Below, piece by piece: positions 57,101 through 64,000 of a stretch of DNA of 64,000 nt; within the stretch, counting starts at the first letter, position 1, and each line of letters opens with the position of its first letter. A program made the position numbers and the translations under genes. The stretch is taken from assembly GCF_003063575.1 (NCBI RefSeq), contig NZ_NESC01000003.1:186001-250000 (forward strand), read 5' to 3'. Source of the stretch: Limnohabitans sp. Jir72 (GTDB taxonomy: Bacteria > Pseudomonadota > Gammaproteobacteria > Burkholderiales > Burkholderiaceae_C). Below the pieces are notes generated by a model. The model worked only from the letters and a program-made list of their open reading frames with translations, did no database searches and was not told the origin of the DNA.

Positions 57101-60100
57101 CTGCTGGGGCAACTGAGCTAACACCAGGCCTGCCTCGAACTTTCGACAGCGAAGCTGTGGTGTCAGAGGGTGACGATTTTGGCGTACCCCCGCCGTATGA
57201 GGAGCCCTCTGACACCGCAGCCTCGCCCCCATAGACACTCAAACGCTCAGACACCACCCCCACCTCACCCATGGACTCCGCGTACTCAAGCAGCGCCAAG
57301 CCGGTGTGCGAGCTGGCGTGTTGCCGCACGTCTTCAGGCGTGCCCTGGGCCACGATCAAGCCTCCGGCATAGCCGCCTTCAGGCCCCAGGTCGATCAGCC
57401 AATCGCTGGCGCGGATCACATCCAGGTTGTGCTCGATGACGATGAGCGAATGCCCCGCTTCGAGCAGCTTGCGCAAAGCGCGCATGAGCTTGGCGATGTC
57501 GTCAAAGTGCAGGCCGGTGGTCGGCTCATCAAACAAAAACAACGTGCCCTTGCGCGCCAGACTCTGGCGGCTTTTGGAAGCGCTTTTGGCGGCTTCAGCC
57601 AAAAAGCCCGCAAGCTTGAGGCGCTGCGCCTCGCCGCCCGACAGGGTGGGCACGGGCTGGCCCAGGCGCACGTATTCCAGGCCCACGTCCACGATGGGTT
57701 GCAGGGCGCGGATCACGTCGCGGTCTTGTGCGAACAAGGCAGCGGCTTCGCTCACGGTGAGGTCCAGGATGTCGGCCACATTCAGCAGGCGGGGCTGGCC
57801 ACCGATGGCCTGGCGCTCGATGGTGATCTCCAGAATTTCGGGGCGGTAGCGTTTGCCATCGCAATCGGGGCAGCGCAGGTACACATCGCTCAAGAACTGC
57901 ATCTCGACGTGCTCAAACCCCGAGCCGCCGCAGGTGGGGCAACGGCCGTCGCCGCTGTTGAAGCTGAACTTGCTGGCGGTGTAGCCACGCTGGCGCGACG
58001 GGGGCGCGGTGGCAAAGATTTCGCGGATCGCGTCCCACGCGCCCACATAGCTCACCGGGTTGGAGCGGGCCGTCTTGCCGATCGGTGATTGGTCGACAAA
58101 CACCACATCACTCAGGTGGTCGGCGCCCAGCAGGCGGTCGTGTGCGCCAGGGGTTTCGGTGGCTTTGCCAAAGTGGCGCATGAGTGCTGGGGCCAACACG
58201 TCCTGGATCAAACTCGACTTGCCCGAGCCACTGACGCCGGTGATGGTGACCAGACGCTGCAGCGGAAAATCCACGCTGATGTTTTGCAGGTTGTGCTCGC
58301 GTGCGCCTTCCAAAATCAAACGCGGTGTGCTGTCGGTCACCATGCGCTTGAAGCCCAGGCCCACTTGCTTGCGGCCGCCCAAATAGGCGCCCGTCAGGGT
58401 ATCGGCGTTGCGCAGGTCGGCGGTGCTGCCGTCGAACACGATCTGGCCGCCGCGCTCGCCAGGCCCGGGGCCCATGTCGATCATGCGGTCAGCGGCCAGC
58501 ATCACGGCCGGGTCGTGCTCGACCACCACCAAGGTGTTGCCCGCATCGCGCAGGCGGTGCATGGCCTGGGTGATGCGGTTCATGTCACGCGGGTGCAGGC
58601 CGATGCTGGGCTCGTCCAGCACGAACAAGGTGTTGACCAGGCTGGTGCCCAAAGCGGTGGTCAGGTTGATGCGCTGCACCTCGCCGCCGCTGAGCGTGCG
58701 GCTTTGGCGGTCGAGTGTGAGGTAGCCAATGCCCACGTCGCACAGGTATTTGAGGCGGGTGGTGATTTCTTCGAGCAGCAATTTGAGGGCTTGCGCTTCG
58801 GCGTCTTGCGAGGCCTCGGCCACGGCCGTGGCGCTCATGCGGTCAAAGAAGCGGCGCAGCTGGTCGATCGGCATGATCATCATGTCGTGCAGGCTCAGGC
58901 CCGGCAGGGCTTCGAGCTGGGCACGTGTCCACTTCACGCCTGCGGGCATGAAGCGCTGGGCCAGTGGCAGCACGGCGTTGGCATCGTCAGCAGAGCCCAT
59001 GCGCCAGAGCAGGCTCTCGGTCTTCAGGCGTGCGCCGTTGCAGGTCGGGCATTCGGTGTAGCTGCGGTACTTGGACAAGAGCACGCGGATGTGCATCTTG
59101 TAGGCCTTGCTCTCCAGGTATTCAAAGAAGCGCTTGATGCCGTACCACTGCTGGTTCCACTTGCCTTTCCACAAGGGCGAACCGTGGATGACCCAGTGCT
59201 TGTGTTCCTCAGACAACTGCGCCCAGGCGGTGTCGCGCGGGATGCCTTCGGTCTCGGCATGGCGCATCAGGTCGTCCTGGCACTCTTTCCAAGCGGGGGT
59301 CTGGATGGTCTTGATGGCCCCAGCGCGCAAGGTGAGTTTGTCATTGGGGATGACCAAACCGTAGTCCACCCCGATCACGCGGCCAAAGCCCCGGCAGGTC
59401 TCGCAGGCGCCCACGGCCGAGTTGAACGAGAACATCGACGGGATCGGGTCTGTGTAGCGCTGGTCGCTGTCGGGGCAATGCAGGCCGGTGGAAAAGCGCC
59501 AAATGATCGGCCCCATGTCATCACGAAGAACGACATCACGTGACGGTTCAAGACTGGATTGCCGCGCTTCGCTCGCCATGACAGGCAAATCCACGTACAC
59601 ATTGAGGCGGCCACTGCCGCGCTTCAAGGCGACTTCGATGGCCTCGATCACGCGGATCTTTTCAGCGCTGCCCAAGCGGAAGCGGTCAGCCACCACATCC
59701 AGCACCTTGCGCGGGCCGGTGGGGGTGGCCACTTCGCGTTCGGCCTGCACCTTGGTGAAGCCGCTGGCCGAGAGCCATTGCTCGACCTGTTCGGCGCTGG
59801 TGTTGGCCGGCAGCTCGACTGGGAAGGTCAGGTACAAGCGCGGGTCTTGCGCCTGGGCGGCGCGCAGCGCCAGCTCGGCATACACCGTTTCGGGCGTGTC
59901 GTGGCGCACAGGCTGCGCCGTCTCTTTGTCGAACAACTGGCCCAGCCGCGCAAACGAGAGCTTGAGGTGGTCGTTCAACTCGGTCATGGTGCCCACGGTG
60001 GAGCGCGAGCTGCGCACAGGGTTGGTCTGGTCGATCGCAATGGCCGGGGGCACGCCTTCGACCTTGTCGACTGCCGGTTTGTCCATGCGGTCCAGGAACT

Positions 60101-60293
60101 GCCGGGCGTAAGCGCTGAAGGTCTCCACATAGCGGCGCTGGCCTTCGGCATACAGCGTGTCAAACACCAGGCTCGACTTGCCCGAGCCGCTGGGGCCGGT
60201 GACCACCGTCAACTCACCGGTGCGGATGTCCAGATCGATGTTCTTGAGGTTGTGCTGGCGGGCGCCACGGATGCGGATGAGACCTTGGGACAT
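54144..60293 (-). CDS. uvrA: Double-length excinuclease ABC subunit UvrA (fused tandem)
   Basis: 2049 residues from ATG 60293, twice the normal 940. Two UvrA-like halves (about 1-1015 and 1060-2049) each have two ABC modules. Walker A motifs are GPSGSGKSS (about 35), GVSGSGKSS (about 690), GVSGSGKST (about 1106) and again (about 1728). Four LSGGE signatures and several CxxC zinc pairs ([22 protein letters not shown]) are present. UvrA finds bulky DNA lesions and loads UvrB. Fused forms are known in Burkholderiales. The linkers carry in-frame palindromes at 59517-59583, 57149-57226, 55362-55449 and 55322-55342, none near a Walker motif. The stop codon lies in a REP unit. A TTG at 60320 is an alternative start. 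Confidence 0.95.
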   Translation of the reverse strand: MSQGLIRIRGARQHNLKNIDLDIRTGELTVVTGPSGSGKSSLVFDTLYAEGQRRYVETFSAYARQFLDRMDKPAVDKVEGVPPAIAIDQTNPVRSSRSTVGTMTELNDHLKLSFARLGQLFDKETAQPVRHDTPETVYAELALRAAQAQDPRLYLTFPVELPANTSAEQVEQWLSASGFTKVQAEREVATPTGPRKVLDVVADRFRLGSAEKIRVIEAIEVALKRGSGRLNVYVDLPVMASEARQSSLEPSRDVVLRDDMGPIIWRFSTGLHCPDSDQRYTDPIPSMFSFNSAVGACETCRGFGRVIGVDYGLVIPNDKLTLRAGAIKTIQTPAWKECQDDLMRHAETEGIPRDTAWAQLSEEHKHWVIHGSPLWKGKWNQQWYGIKRFFEYLESKAYKMHIRVLLSKYRSYTECPTCNGARLKTESLLWRMGSADDANAVLPLAQRFMPAGVKWTRAQLEALPGLSLHDMMIMPIDQLRRFFDRMSATAVAEASQDAEAQALKLLLEEITTRLKYLCDVGIGYLTLDRQSRTLSGGEVQRINLTTALGTSLVNTLFVLDEPSIGLHPRDMNRITQAMHRLRDAGNTLVVVEHDPAVMLAADRMIDMGPGPGERGGQIVFDGSTADLRNADTLTGAYLGGRKQVGLGFKRMVTDSTPRLILEGAREHNLQNISVDFPLQRLVTITGVSGSGKSSLIQDVLAPALMRHFGKATETPGAHDRLLGADHLSDVVFVDQSPIGKTARSNPVSYVGAWDAIREIFATAPPSRQRGYTASKFSFNSGDGRCPTCGGSGFEHVEMQFLSDVYLRCPDCDGKRYRPEILEITIERQAIGGQPRLLNVADILDLTVSEAAALFAQDRDVIRALQPIVDVGLEYVRLGQPVPTLSGGEAQRLKLAGFLAEAAKSASKSRQSLARKGTLFLFDEPTTGLHFDDIAKLMRALRKLLEAGHSLIVIEHNLDVIRASDWLIDLGPEGGYAGGLIVAQGTPEDVRQHASSHTGLALLEYAESMGEVGVVSERLSVYGGEAAVSEGSSYGGGTPKSSPSDTTASLSKVRGRPGVSSVAPAARRAPVLNNNIQIVNAKEHNLKNLSVNIPRGQFNVVTGVSGSGKSTLAFDILFNEGQRRYLESLNAYARSIVQPAGRPEVDAVYGIPPTVAIEQRLSRGGRKSTVGTTTEVWHFLRLLYVKLGIQHCVHDDTPVQPQTPDSIAAQLMTQFKGQHIGLLAPLVVNRKGVYTELADWARPRGYTHLRVDGEFLPTTGFPRIDRFKEHNIELPVASLDVLPSQETALRKALTTALEHGKGVMHVLSDLGDLREAMFNGEPTARIGQHRVFSTLRACPACDTSYAELDPRLFSYNSKHGWCPDCVGTGVKLSKDERKVFDDSVRDDKEKGREQTFAEPEIEDLADVACPTCEGTRLNATARAVRLSAANGQAWRITDIASLSVSDVRLWVEQLQLVGRDADIARDLVPEIKSRLEFLEEVGLGYLTLDRGAPTLSGGEAQRIRLAAQLGSNLQGVCYVLDEPTIGLHARDNQILLNALHKLGDKGNTLVVVEHDEDTIRRADHIIDIGPSAGKRGGRLVAEGSVADITAAADSQTGRYLLHAMKHPMQARRSVVDASARGNAVGSSYGGGTPKSSPTPLPHAEPAGAEPNQLGSDPNSFQAANASAVDTATASAKVKGKKKAASPVVDATPEDPTPQWLTLTGANLHNLRQVDVQVPLKRLVAVTGVSGSGKSTLARDVLLANVQALVSQRSTFAGRTAQDAGQRVALSACADVQGFETIDRVLEVDQTPIGKTPRSCPATYIGFWDTIRKLFAETLEAKARGYAAGRFSFNTGEGRCPSCEGQGLRTIEMSFLPDVKVPCETCRGARFSPETLAVTWRGKSIGDVLQMEVDEAVEFFATMPSIAHPLQLLKDVGLGYLTLGQPSPTLSGGEAQRIKLVTELTKVRDEVGKRGNKVPHTLYVLDEPTVGLHMADVDKLISVLHRLVNAGHSVIVIEHDLDVIAEADWVIDLGPEGGNAGGRIVAATTPEALVILGTHTGKALGPVLARV
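55322..55342. repeat. Short AATTGGG/CCCAATT palindrome inside uvrA
   Basis: AATTGGG-ATCTGAC-CCCAATT. It codes for QLGSDPNS on the uvrA strand (about residues 1651-1658), in the linker before the fourth ABC module. Close relatives of this palindrome (GGGGTCAGACCCC-like) are frequent dispersed repeats in proteobacteria (general knowledge). Confidence 0.7.
55362..55449. repeat. Palindromic element with conserved core, copy A (in uvrA)
   Basis: Left arm 55362-55388 and right arm 55423-55449 pair at 24 of 27 positions. Between them is a 34-base core (55389-55422, TGACGATTTTGG...ATGAGGAG) with a small inner stem GGCG/CGCC. The core is identical to copy B. It reads in frame as [13 protein letters not shown] on the uvrA strand, about residues 1616-1645. 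Confidence 0.92.
57149..57226. repeat. Palindromic element with conserved core, copy B (in uvrA)
   Basis: Left arm 57149-57170 and right arm 57205-57226 pair at 20 of 22 positions around the same 34-base core (57171-57204). Only the terminal GGG/CCC of the arms is shared with copy A. The coded peptide is again [13 protein letters not shown], at the junction of the two UvrA halves (about residues 1023-1049). Confidence 0.92.
59517..59583. repeat. MASEAR-type palindromic repeat inside uvrA
   Basis: On the uvrA strand the segment starts GTCATGGCGAGCGAAG, passes through GCGCGGCAATCC and ends in CTTCGTGATGAC, so the two ends are imperfect inverse copies. It reads [20 protein letters not shown] (about residues 238-257) between VDLPV and the conserved [31 protein letters not shown] is a common dispersed repeat in many bacteria (general knowledge). 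Confidence 0.75.
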
Positions 60294-60494
60294 GGCTTGG
60301 CTTTTTGGGGTGGAGGCCAAGCATTCTAGGGCGCGGACCGTGACAATTCAGGCGCCCAAAAGAAAAGCCACGCTGGTGCGTGGCTTTGTGCTGGTCGCCC
60401 CACACAGGGGCGTTCAAGCGTTGGGTGGACCATCACAGGCCCTATCGCCCACGGGGTGGGCTCCTGCGGAACGCAGCAGGCCGCTGTGGATGGC

Positions 60495-60683
60495 TTACTT
60501 GGCAGCGCTGGCGTCTGCAGCAGGCGCAGCAGCAGGCACCGATGCGTCGGCCTTGGCGGGCTCACTGTGCACAGCGTCAGCGCCGTGCTTTTCACCACTC
60601 ATGTCCAGGCTATCACCGCCCTTGCTGATCACATACAAAGCCAAAGCGGCAAAGATCACGAATCCAACTGCAATTTTCCACAT
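60495..60683 (-). CDS. Small single-pass membrane protein
   Basis: 62 residues from ATG 60683 (GGAG eight bases upstream; ATG 60689 is too close to it). One membrane helix, WKIAVGFVIFAALALYVI, then a soluble tail rich in Ala, Asp, Ser and Pro ending ADASAAK. No family recognised; the tail is low complexity. It lies between the MHS transporter terminator and uvrA, all on the minus strand. The 200-base stretch 60294-60494 shows no gene. Confidence 0.65.
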   Translation of the reverse strand: MWKIAVGFVIFAALALYVISKGGDSLDMSGEKHGADAVHSEPAKADASVPAAAPAADASAAK

Positions 60684-60703
60684 AGTCATCACTCCAGAAA
60701 TGA

Positions 60704-60731
60704 AAAAGGCCCTCCGCAGAGGGAAGGCCTT
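60704..60731 (-). terminator. Terminator of the MHS transporter gene
   Basis: On the minus strand AAGGCCTTCCCTC-TGCG-GAGGGCCTT is followed by TTT. It lies 43 bases after the transporter stop. Confidence 0.75.
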
Positions 60732-60773
60732 GAATTTAGCACCCGAGTGACCTCGGCTTGCTTACAGCGACGT

Positions 60774-62534
60774 TCAGTCGTTGGCGTAGATGTCCACGTC
60801 TTTGGTTTCTTTGACGAACAAGCCGCCGATCACCACCGTCGCACCCGCGATGATGATGGGGTACCACAGACCGTTGTACATGTCACCGGTCTGAGCCACG
60901 ATGGCAAAGGCGGTGGTGGGCAGCAAGCCGCCGAACCAGCCGTTACCGATGTGGTAGGGCAAGGACATGGAGGTGTAACGGATGCGGGTGGGGAACATCT
61001 CGACCAGCATGGCCGCGATAGGACCGTACACCATGGTCACCAGGATCACCAAGTAGGTGAGGATGGCGATGACGCTGACTTTGTCAAACTTGGCCATGTC
61101 GGCTTTGGCAGGGTAGTTAGCGGCCTTGAGGGCAGCACCCAGGTTGGCGCCCAACAGGGTTGCACCAGCGGTCTTCTCGTTGCCCAGGTCCTTCACGGAC
61201 TTGGTGGCAGCTTCGATGGCCTTGGCATCCTTGGGTTCAGCCGCATTCAGGGCAGCCAGCTTTTCCTCGGCCTTGGCCTTGGCAGCAGCGACGTCTTCAG
61301 CCGAGTACTTGACTTGCACGGTGGTCGCGCCAACTTTGATGAGGGCAGGCGTACCGGCTGCAGCCACTTCGTTGACATAACTCACCGAAGCGTTGGCCAG
61401 GCGTTGCTTGGCGATGTCGCAAGAAGAAGTGAACTTCTTGGTGCCGGTGGGGTTGAACTGGAACGAGCACTCGGCTGGATCGGCAATCACCACCACTTGC
61501 GAGGCAGCTTGTGCAGCGGCCAGGTCTGGGTTAGCAGCCTTGGTCAATGCCTTGAACACTGGGAAGTAAGTCACCACAGCCAGCAAGCAACCAGCCAAGA
61601 TGATCGGCTTGCGACCAATCTTGTCCGACAACGAGCCGAAGACGATGAAAAACGGTGTACCAATGATCAGGGACACAGCCACCATGATGTTGGCGGTAGC
61701 GCCGTCCACTTTCAACGCTTGGGTCAAGAAGAACAAAGCGTAGAACTGACCGGAGTACCAGACCACGGCCTGACCAGCGGTCAAACCGACCAAGGCCAAG
61801 ATCACGATCTTCAGGTTTTTCCACTGGCCGAAAGCTTCGGTCAGAGGTGCTTTGGAGGTCTTGCCTTCGGCCTTCATTTTCACGAAAGCAGGCGACTCGT
61901 TCATGCTCAAACGGATGTAGACCGAAACAGCCAACAACAGGATCGAGACGATGAAAGGAACGCGCCAGCCCCACTCGGCGAAGGCGTCTTCACCGATGGC
62001 GATGCGTGTGCCCAAGATCACCATCAGCGACAGGAACAGGCCCAGTGTTGCAGTGGTCTGGATCCAGGCGGTGTAGGCACCGCGCTTGCCAGCAGGTGCG
62101 TGCTCGGCCACATAAGTGGCGGCACCACCGTACTCGCCACCCAGTGCCAAGCCTTGCAACAAGCGCAGACCGATCAGGATGACGGGAGCGGCAACGCCAA
62201 TGCTGGCGTAGTTGGGCAAGATACCGACGATGAAAGTCGATGCGCCCATGATCAAGATGGTCACCAGGAAGGTGTACTTGCGGCCGATCATGTCACCCAG
62301 ACGGCCGAACACCAGCGCGCCGAAAGGACGCACGATGAAACCGGCAGCAAAAGCCAACAGCGCGAAGATGAAGGCGGAGCCTTCGTCCAGACCGCTGAAG
62401 AATTGCTTGGCGATGATGGCGGCGAGCGATCCATACAGGTAGAAGTCATACCATTCAAAAACGGTACCCAGAGAAGAGGCAAAAATCACCTTCTTCTCTT
62501 CCGCCGACATCGGGCGGTTTGCTGTTGTAGCCAT
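60774..62534 (-). CDS. MFS transporter, metabolite:H+ symporter (MHS) family, with large insert
   Basis: 586 residues from ATG 62534 (TTGGAGA upstream). It has twelve membrane helices. FEWYDFYLYGSLA at the start, GRLGDMIGRKYT between helices 2 and 3, and LALGGEYGGAATYVAEH are MHS hallmarks (ProP, KgtP, ShiA types). Usual length is 430-450. Here about 150 residues are inserted at about 330-480, after helix 8. The insert is rich in Ala, Lys and Glu, has two cysteines (AECSFQF, SSCDIAK) and a predicted coiled coil (AAKAKAEEKLAAL). The insert probably faces the periplasm and may bind substrate or a partner. Substrate unknown. Confidence 0.88.
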   Translation of the reverse strand: MATTANRPMSAEEKKVIFASSLGTVFEWYDFYLYGSLAAIIAKQFFSGLDEGSAFIFALLAFAAGFIVRPFGALVFGRLGDMIGRKYTFLVTILIMGASTFIVGILPNYASIGVAAPVILIGLRLLQGLALGGEYGGAATYVAEHAPAGKRGAYTAWIQTTATLGLFLSLMVILGTRIAIGEDAFAEWGWRVPFIVSILLLAVSVYIRLSMNESPAFVKMKAEGKTSKAPLTEAFGQWKNLKIVILALVGLTAGQAVVWYSGQFYALFFLTQALKVDGATANIMVAVSLIIGTPFFIVFGSLSDKIGRKPIILAGCLLAVVTYFPVFKALTKAANPDLAAAQAASQVVVIADPAECSFQFNPTGTKKFTSSCDIAKQRLANASVSYVNEVAAAGTPALIKVGATTVQVKYSAEDVAAAKAKAEEKLAALNAAEPKDAKAIEAATKSVKDLGNEKTAGATLLGANLGAALKAANYPAKADMAKFDKVSVIAILTYLVILVTMVYGPIAAMLVEMFPTRIRYTSMSLPYHIGNGWFGGLLPTTAFAIVAQTGDMYNGLWYPIIIAGATVVIGGLFVKETKDVDIYAND

Positions 62535-62759
62535 AGAGCTGTCTCCAAAAAAGAGTCTCCAAAAGGGAAACTTCAGGCGATTCTTGGCGTGTGCACTTTC
62601 CGTCTTCTGACAACTTGCCAACATGGGCTTACAACCCGAGTGCAAACCCTTTGATTTCATTTCTTATCGTGAAATATGACGGCTTTTCGCGGGTAATCCC
62701 TAGTGATCTTTCCCTTCATAATCTTCATCACTTGAGCCTCCAACCAGCCCCATTTACCC

Positions 62760-63032
62760 GTGAACCCCACCCGCGCCCGTGTTTTGCGCCAAAGAATTCG
62801 CTACACCACAGGGGTGTTGCTGGCCATTTGGCTGGTGGTAGGTTTTGCCTGGGTGCCGTTTGCACGCCATCTGAACTTCAGCTTCTTCACCCTGAAGTTC
62901 AACTTCTGGATGGCCGCGCAAGGCAGCGTGCTGGTGTTTTTGCTGTTGACCGTCGTGAACGCCTGGTTGGTCAACCGCTGGGAAAAAGAATTGCAGGCAC
63001 CGGACCCTGCGCCCGAAGCCTCCACCGACTGA
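62760..63032 (+). CDS. DUF4212 small subunit of a sodium/solute symporter (orphan)
   Basis: 90 residues from a GTG start. Two membrane helices (about 17-36 and 50-70) and the segments VGFAWVPFARHLNF and FNFWMAAQGSVLVF match DUF4212, the small partner of acetate/solute:sodium symporters. The large subunit normally follows at once. Here the next gene is convergent and unrelated. The start is not firm: no clear ribosome site. The 225-base gap before it (62535-62759) shows only the promoter region of the MHS gene. Confidence 0.8.
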   Translation: MNPTRARVLRQRIRYTTGVLLAIWLVVGFAWVPFARHLNFSFFTLKFNFWMAAQGSVLVFLLLTVVNAWLVNRWEKELQAPDPAPEASTD

Positions 63033-63038
63033 CGCGCC

Positions 63039-64000
63039 TCAGGCTGAGGCTGCAGCCAAGTGTTCAAACGGCAAGCTTTGCTTGACCAGGATCACCGTGC
63101 AGGCCGCCTCCATCGCCACCTTGATGGGCACCGTGGCCACAAAGCGCTGCATCTGCAAACCATGCGTTGCCGCACCCATGATGACCATGTTGACCTGATT
63201 GCCGTGGGCATACGCGAGCAAAGCACCGGCCACATCGCCCGATTCGAGCACGTGGTACGAGGTCTGATGGTCGTTCAGGTCCAGCGGCTGCGCCCATTGC
63301 TGCAGGCGGCTCAGGTGCCAGCGGTGGACTTGGGTTTCCCCTTTTTCAGACTCGGTGCTGCTGGTCTGCCCGGGCGAGATCACCGTCACGCAAGCCAGCC
63401 TTGCCCCGGGCCTGATGCCCAGCGATCGCGCCACCGCTTCGCGCAGCGAATACAAGGTGGCATCGCTCACGTCCAGGTGCGGCACCGCCACCATGATGAT
63501 GGGCACCTGCTCGATCTGCTGAACCGGCACTGGGCTGGGCTGGTAAGACAAACCTGCGGCACGCACCCAACGTTTGAAGTGGGTCCAGAAGCCCGTGCCT
63601 TCGGTCTTTCGACCGCGATCGGTCACCTTGACCTGATCTGGGTGGGTCAAGTCAAACGCCAGATGCGAGGCCGAGGGGTAGCGTTGGTCGGCCACCGGCT
63701 CCAGGCAGCGCAAGATCACCTCTTGCAACCACTCGGGCAAATCAGCGCGGAGCTTGCGCGGCGGCACCGGGTCCATCCACAAACGCTGGCGCAAACCGCC
63801 TGGCGTGGCCGGCTCACCAAAGGGCAACTCGCCGGTGGCCAGTTCGTACAGCATGACGCCGATGGCAAAGATGTCGCTGCGCGGGTCCCCGCGCACACCC
63901 ACCACCTGCTCTGGCGAAATCCAGACCGGTGAGCCCACGGCCTTGCGCATTTCCTCGGCCAGCAGATCGGGGTAATTCGCATGGCACGACAAGCCAAAGT
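63039..64000 (-). CDS. Serine/threonine protein kinase-universal stress fusion, 5' end outside the window
   Basis: The last 320 residues are present and the frame stays open to the window edge. The first visible residues read FGLSCHANYPD, so the Asp of the DFG motif is at the cut. GSPVWISPEQV (APE-like), DPRSDIFAIGVMLYELATGELPF and CLEPVADQRYPSA belong to the kinase C-lobe. From about residue 165 of this part a universal stress (UspA) domain follows: IIMVAVPHLDVSD, VNMVIMGAATHG and TVILVKQ. Such kinase-USP fusions occur in Burkholderiales. Substrate and signal unknown. Confidence 0.85.
   Translation of the reverse strand, partial: FGLSCHANYPDLLAEEMRKAVGSPVWISPEQVVGVRGDPRSDIFAIGVMLYELATGELPFGEPATPGGLRQRLWMDPVPPRKLRADLPEWLQEVILRCLEPVADQRYPSASHLAFDLTHPDQVKVTDRGRKTEGTGFWTHFKRWVRAAGLSYQPSPVPVQQIEQVPIIMVAVPHLDVSDATLYSLREAVARSLGIRPGARLACVTVISPGQTSSTESEKGETQVHRWHLSRLQQWAQPLDLNDHQTSYHVLESGDVAGALLAYAHGNQVNMVIMGAATHGLQMQRFVATVPIKVAMEAACTVILVKQSLPFEHLAAASA

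Noticed and set aside
60456..62654. 732-codon open frame antisense to the MHS transporter
   Set aside because: Low-complexity His/Gln/Gly-rich product; the minus strand holds a clear transporter with a ribosome site and terminator.

Overview
The window looks like chromosomal DNA of a betaproteobacterium of the order Burkholderiales, most likely Comamonadaceae (Limnohabitans/Rhodoferax-like). The grounds are the high GC content, TACAAT-type -10 boxes, the gene orders argS-SPOR protein-dsbA and lptA-lptB-rpoN, a double-length UvrA, a Bug/TctC-type binding protein and a CIRCE-controlled groESL operon. This taxonomic placement is inference from gene content. No rRNA or tRNA gene, CRISPR array, prophage or defence island was seen.

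Layout. 0-2.7 kb: end of an alpha/beta hydrolase, two translationally coupled lipid A-type acyltransferases, and an excisionase-like HTH protein. 2.7-4.9 kb: perfect CIRCE operator, groES, groEL, terminator. 5-8.3 kb: membrane cupredoxin, OsmC-like protein, and ilvA preceded by a possible attenuator. 8.4-20.8 kb: type II secretion. gspC stands alone on the minus strand, cut off by a decayed IS30-type transposase from the plus-strand run gspG-H-I-J-K-L-M-N-D-E-(MipA-like)-F. Most genes in that run overlap by 1-4 bases. 20.9-26 kb: a 5'-nucleotidase, a minus-strand set (LVIVD beta-propeller, DUF305, lipase-foldase-like), a decayed second copy of the 5'-nucleotidase 3' end, and an EamA transporter. 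26.1-32 kb: RNase P RNA, cysK, amn, lipid kinase, gshB, porin. 33-38 kb: amidotransferase, DHA2 exporter, CWC protein, a REP-like hairpin, glcB and a divergent LysR regulator. 39-48.2 kb: psiF-like, argS, SPOR protein, dsbA, lptAB, rpoN, an RlmL-like methyltransferase, an orphan PIN protein and an UPF0149/SEC-C protein. 48.2-53.4 kb: haloacetate-dehalogenase-like hydrolase with a Bug binding protein, a DamX-like protein, a HAD phosphatase and a methyltransferase. 53.4-60.3 kb: a RAYT transposase between REP units, next to a 2049-residue fused UvrA. 60.5-64 kb: a small membrane protein, an MHS-family transporter, an orphan DUF4212 protein and a truncated Ser/Thr kinase-universal stress fusion.

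The most interesting region is uvrA and its 3' neighbour. The coding sequence carries in-frame palindromic DNA of three kinds. One is an identical 34-base core present twice (55.4 and 57.2 kb). Each copy sits between long inverted arms that pair well within the copy but are unrelated between copies. That is not what ordinary transposition with direct target-site duplication leaves. The others are a short AATTGGG/CCCAATT palindrome and an element encoding MASEARQSS. In addition a REP unit of the adjacent RAYT module contains the uvrA stop codon. Together they suggest a gene that repeatedly accepts mobile palindromes in its linkers, including one family with an unusual insertion signature.
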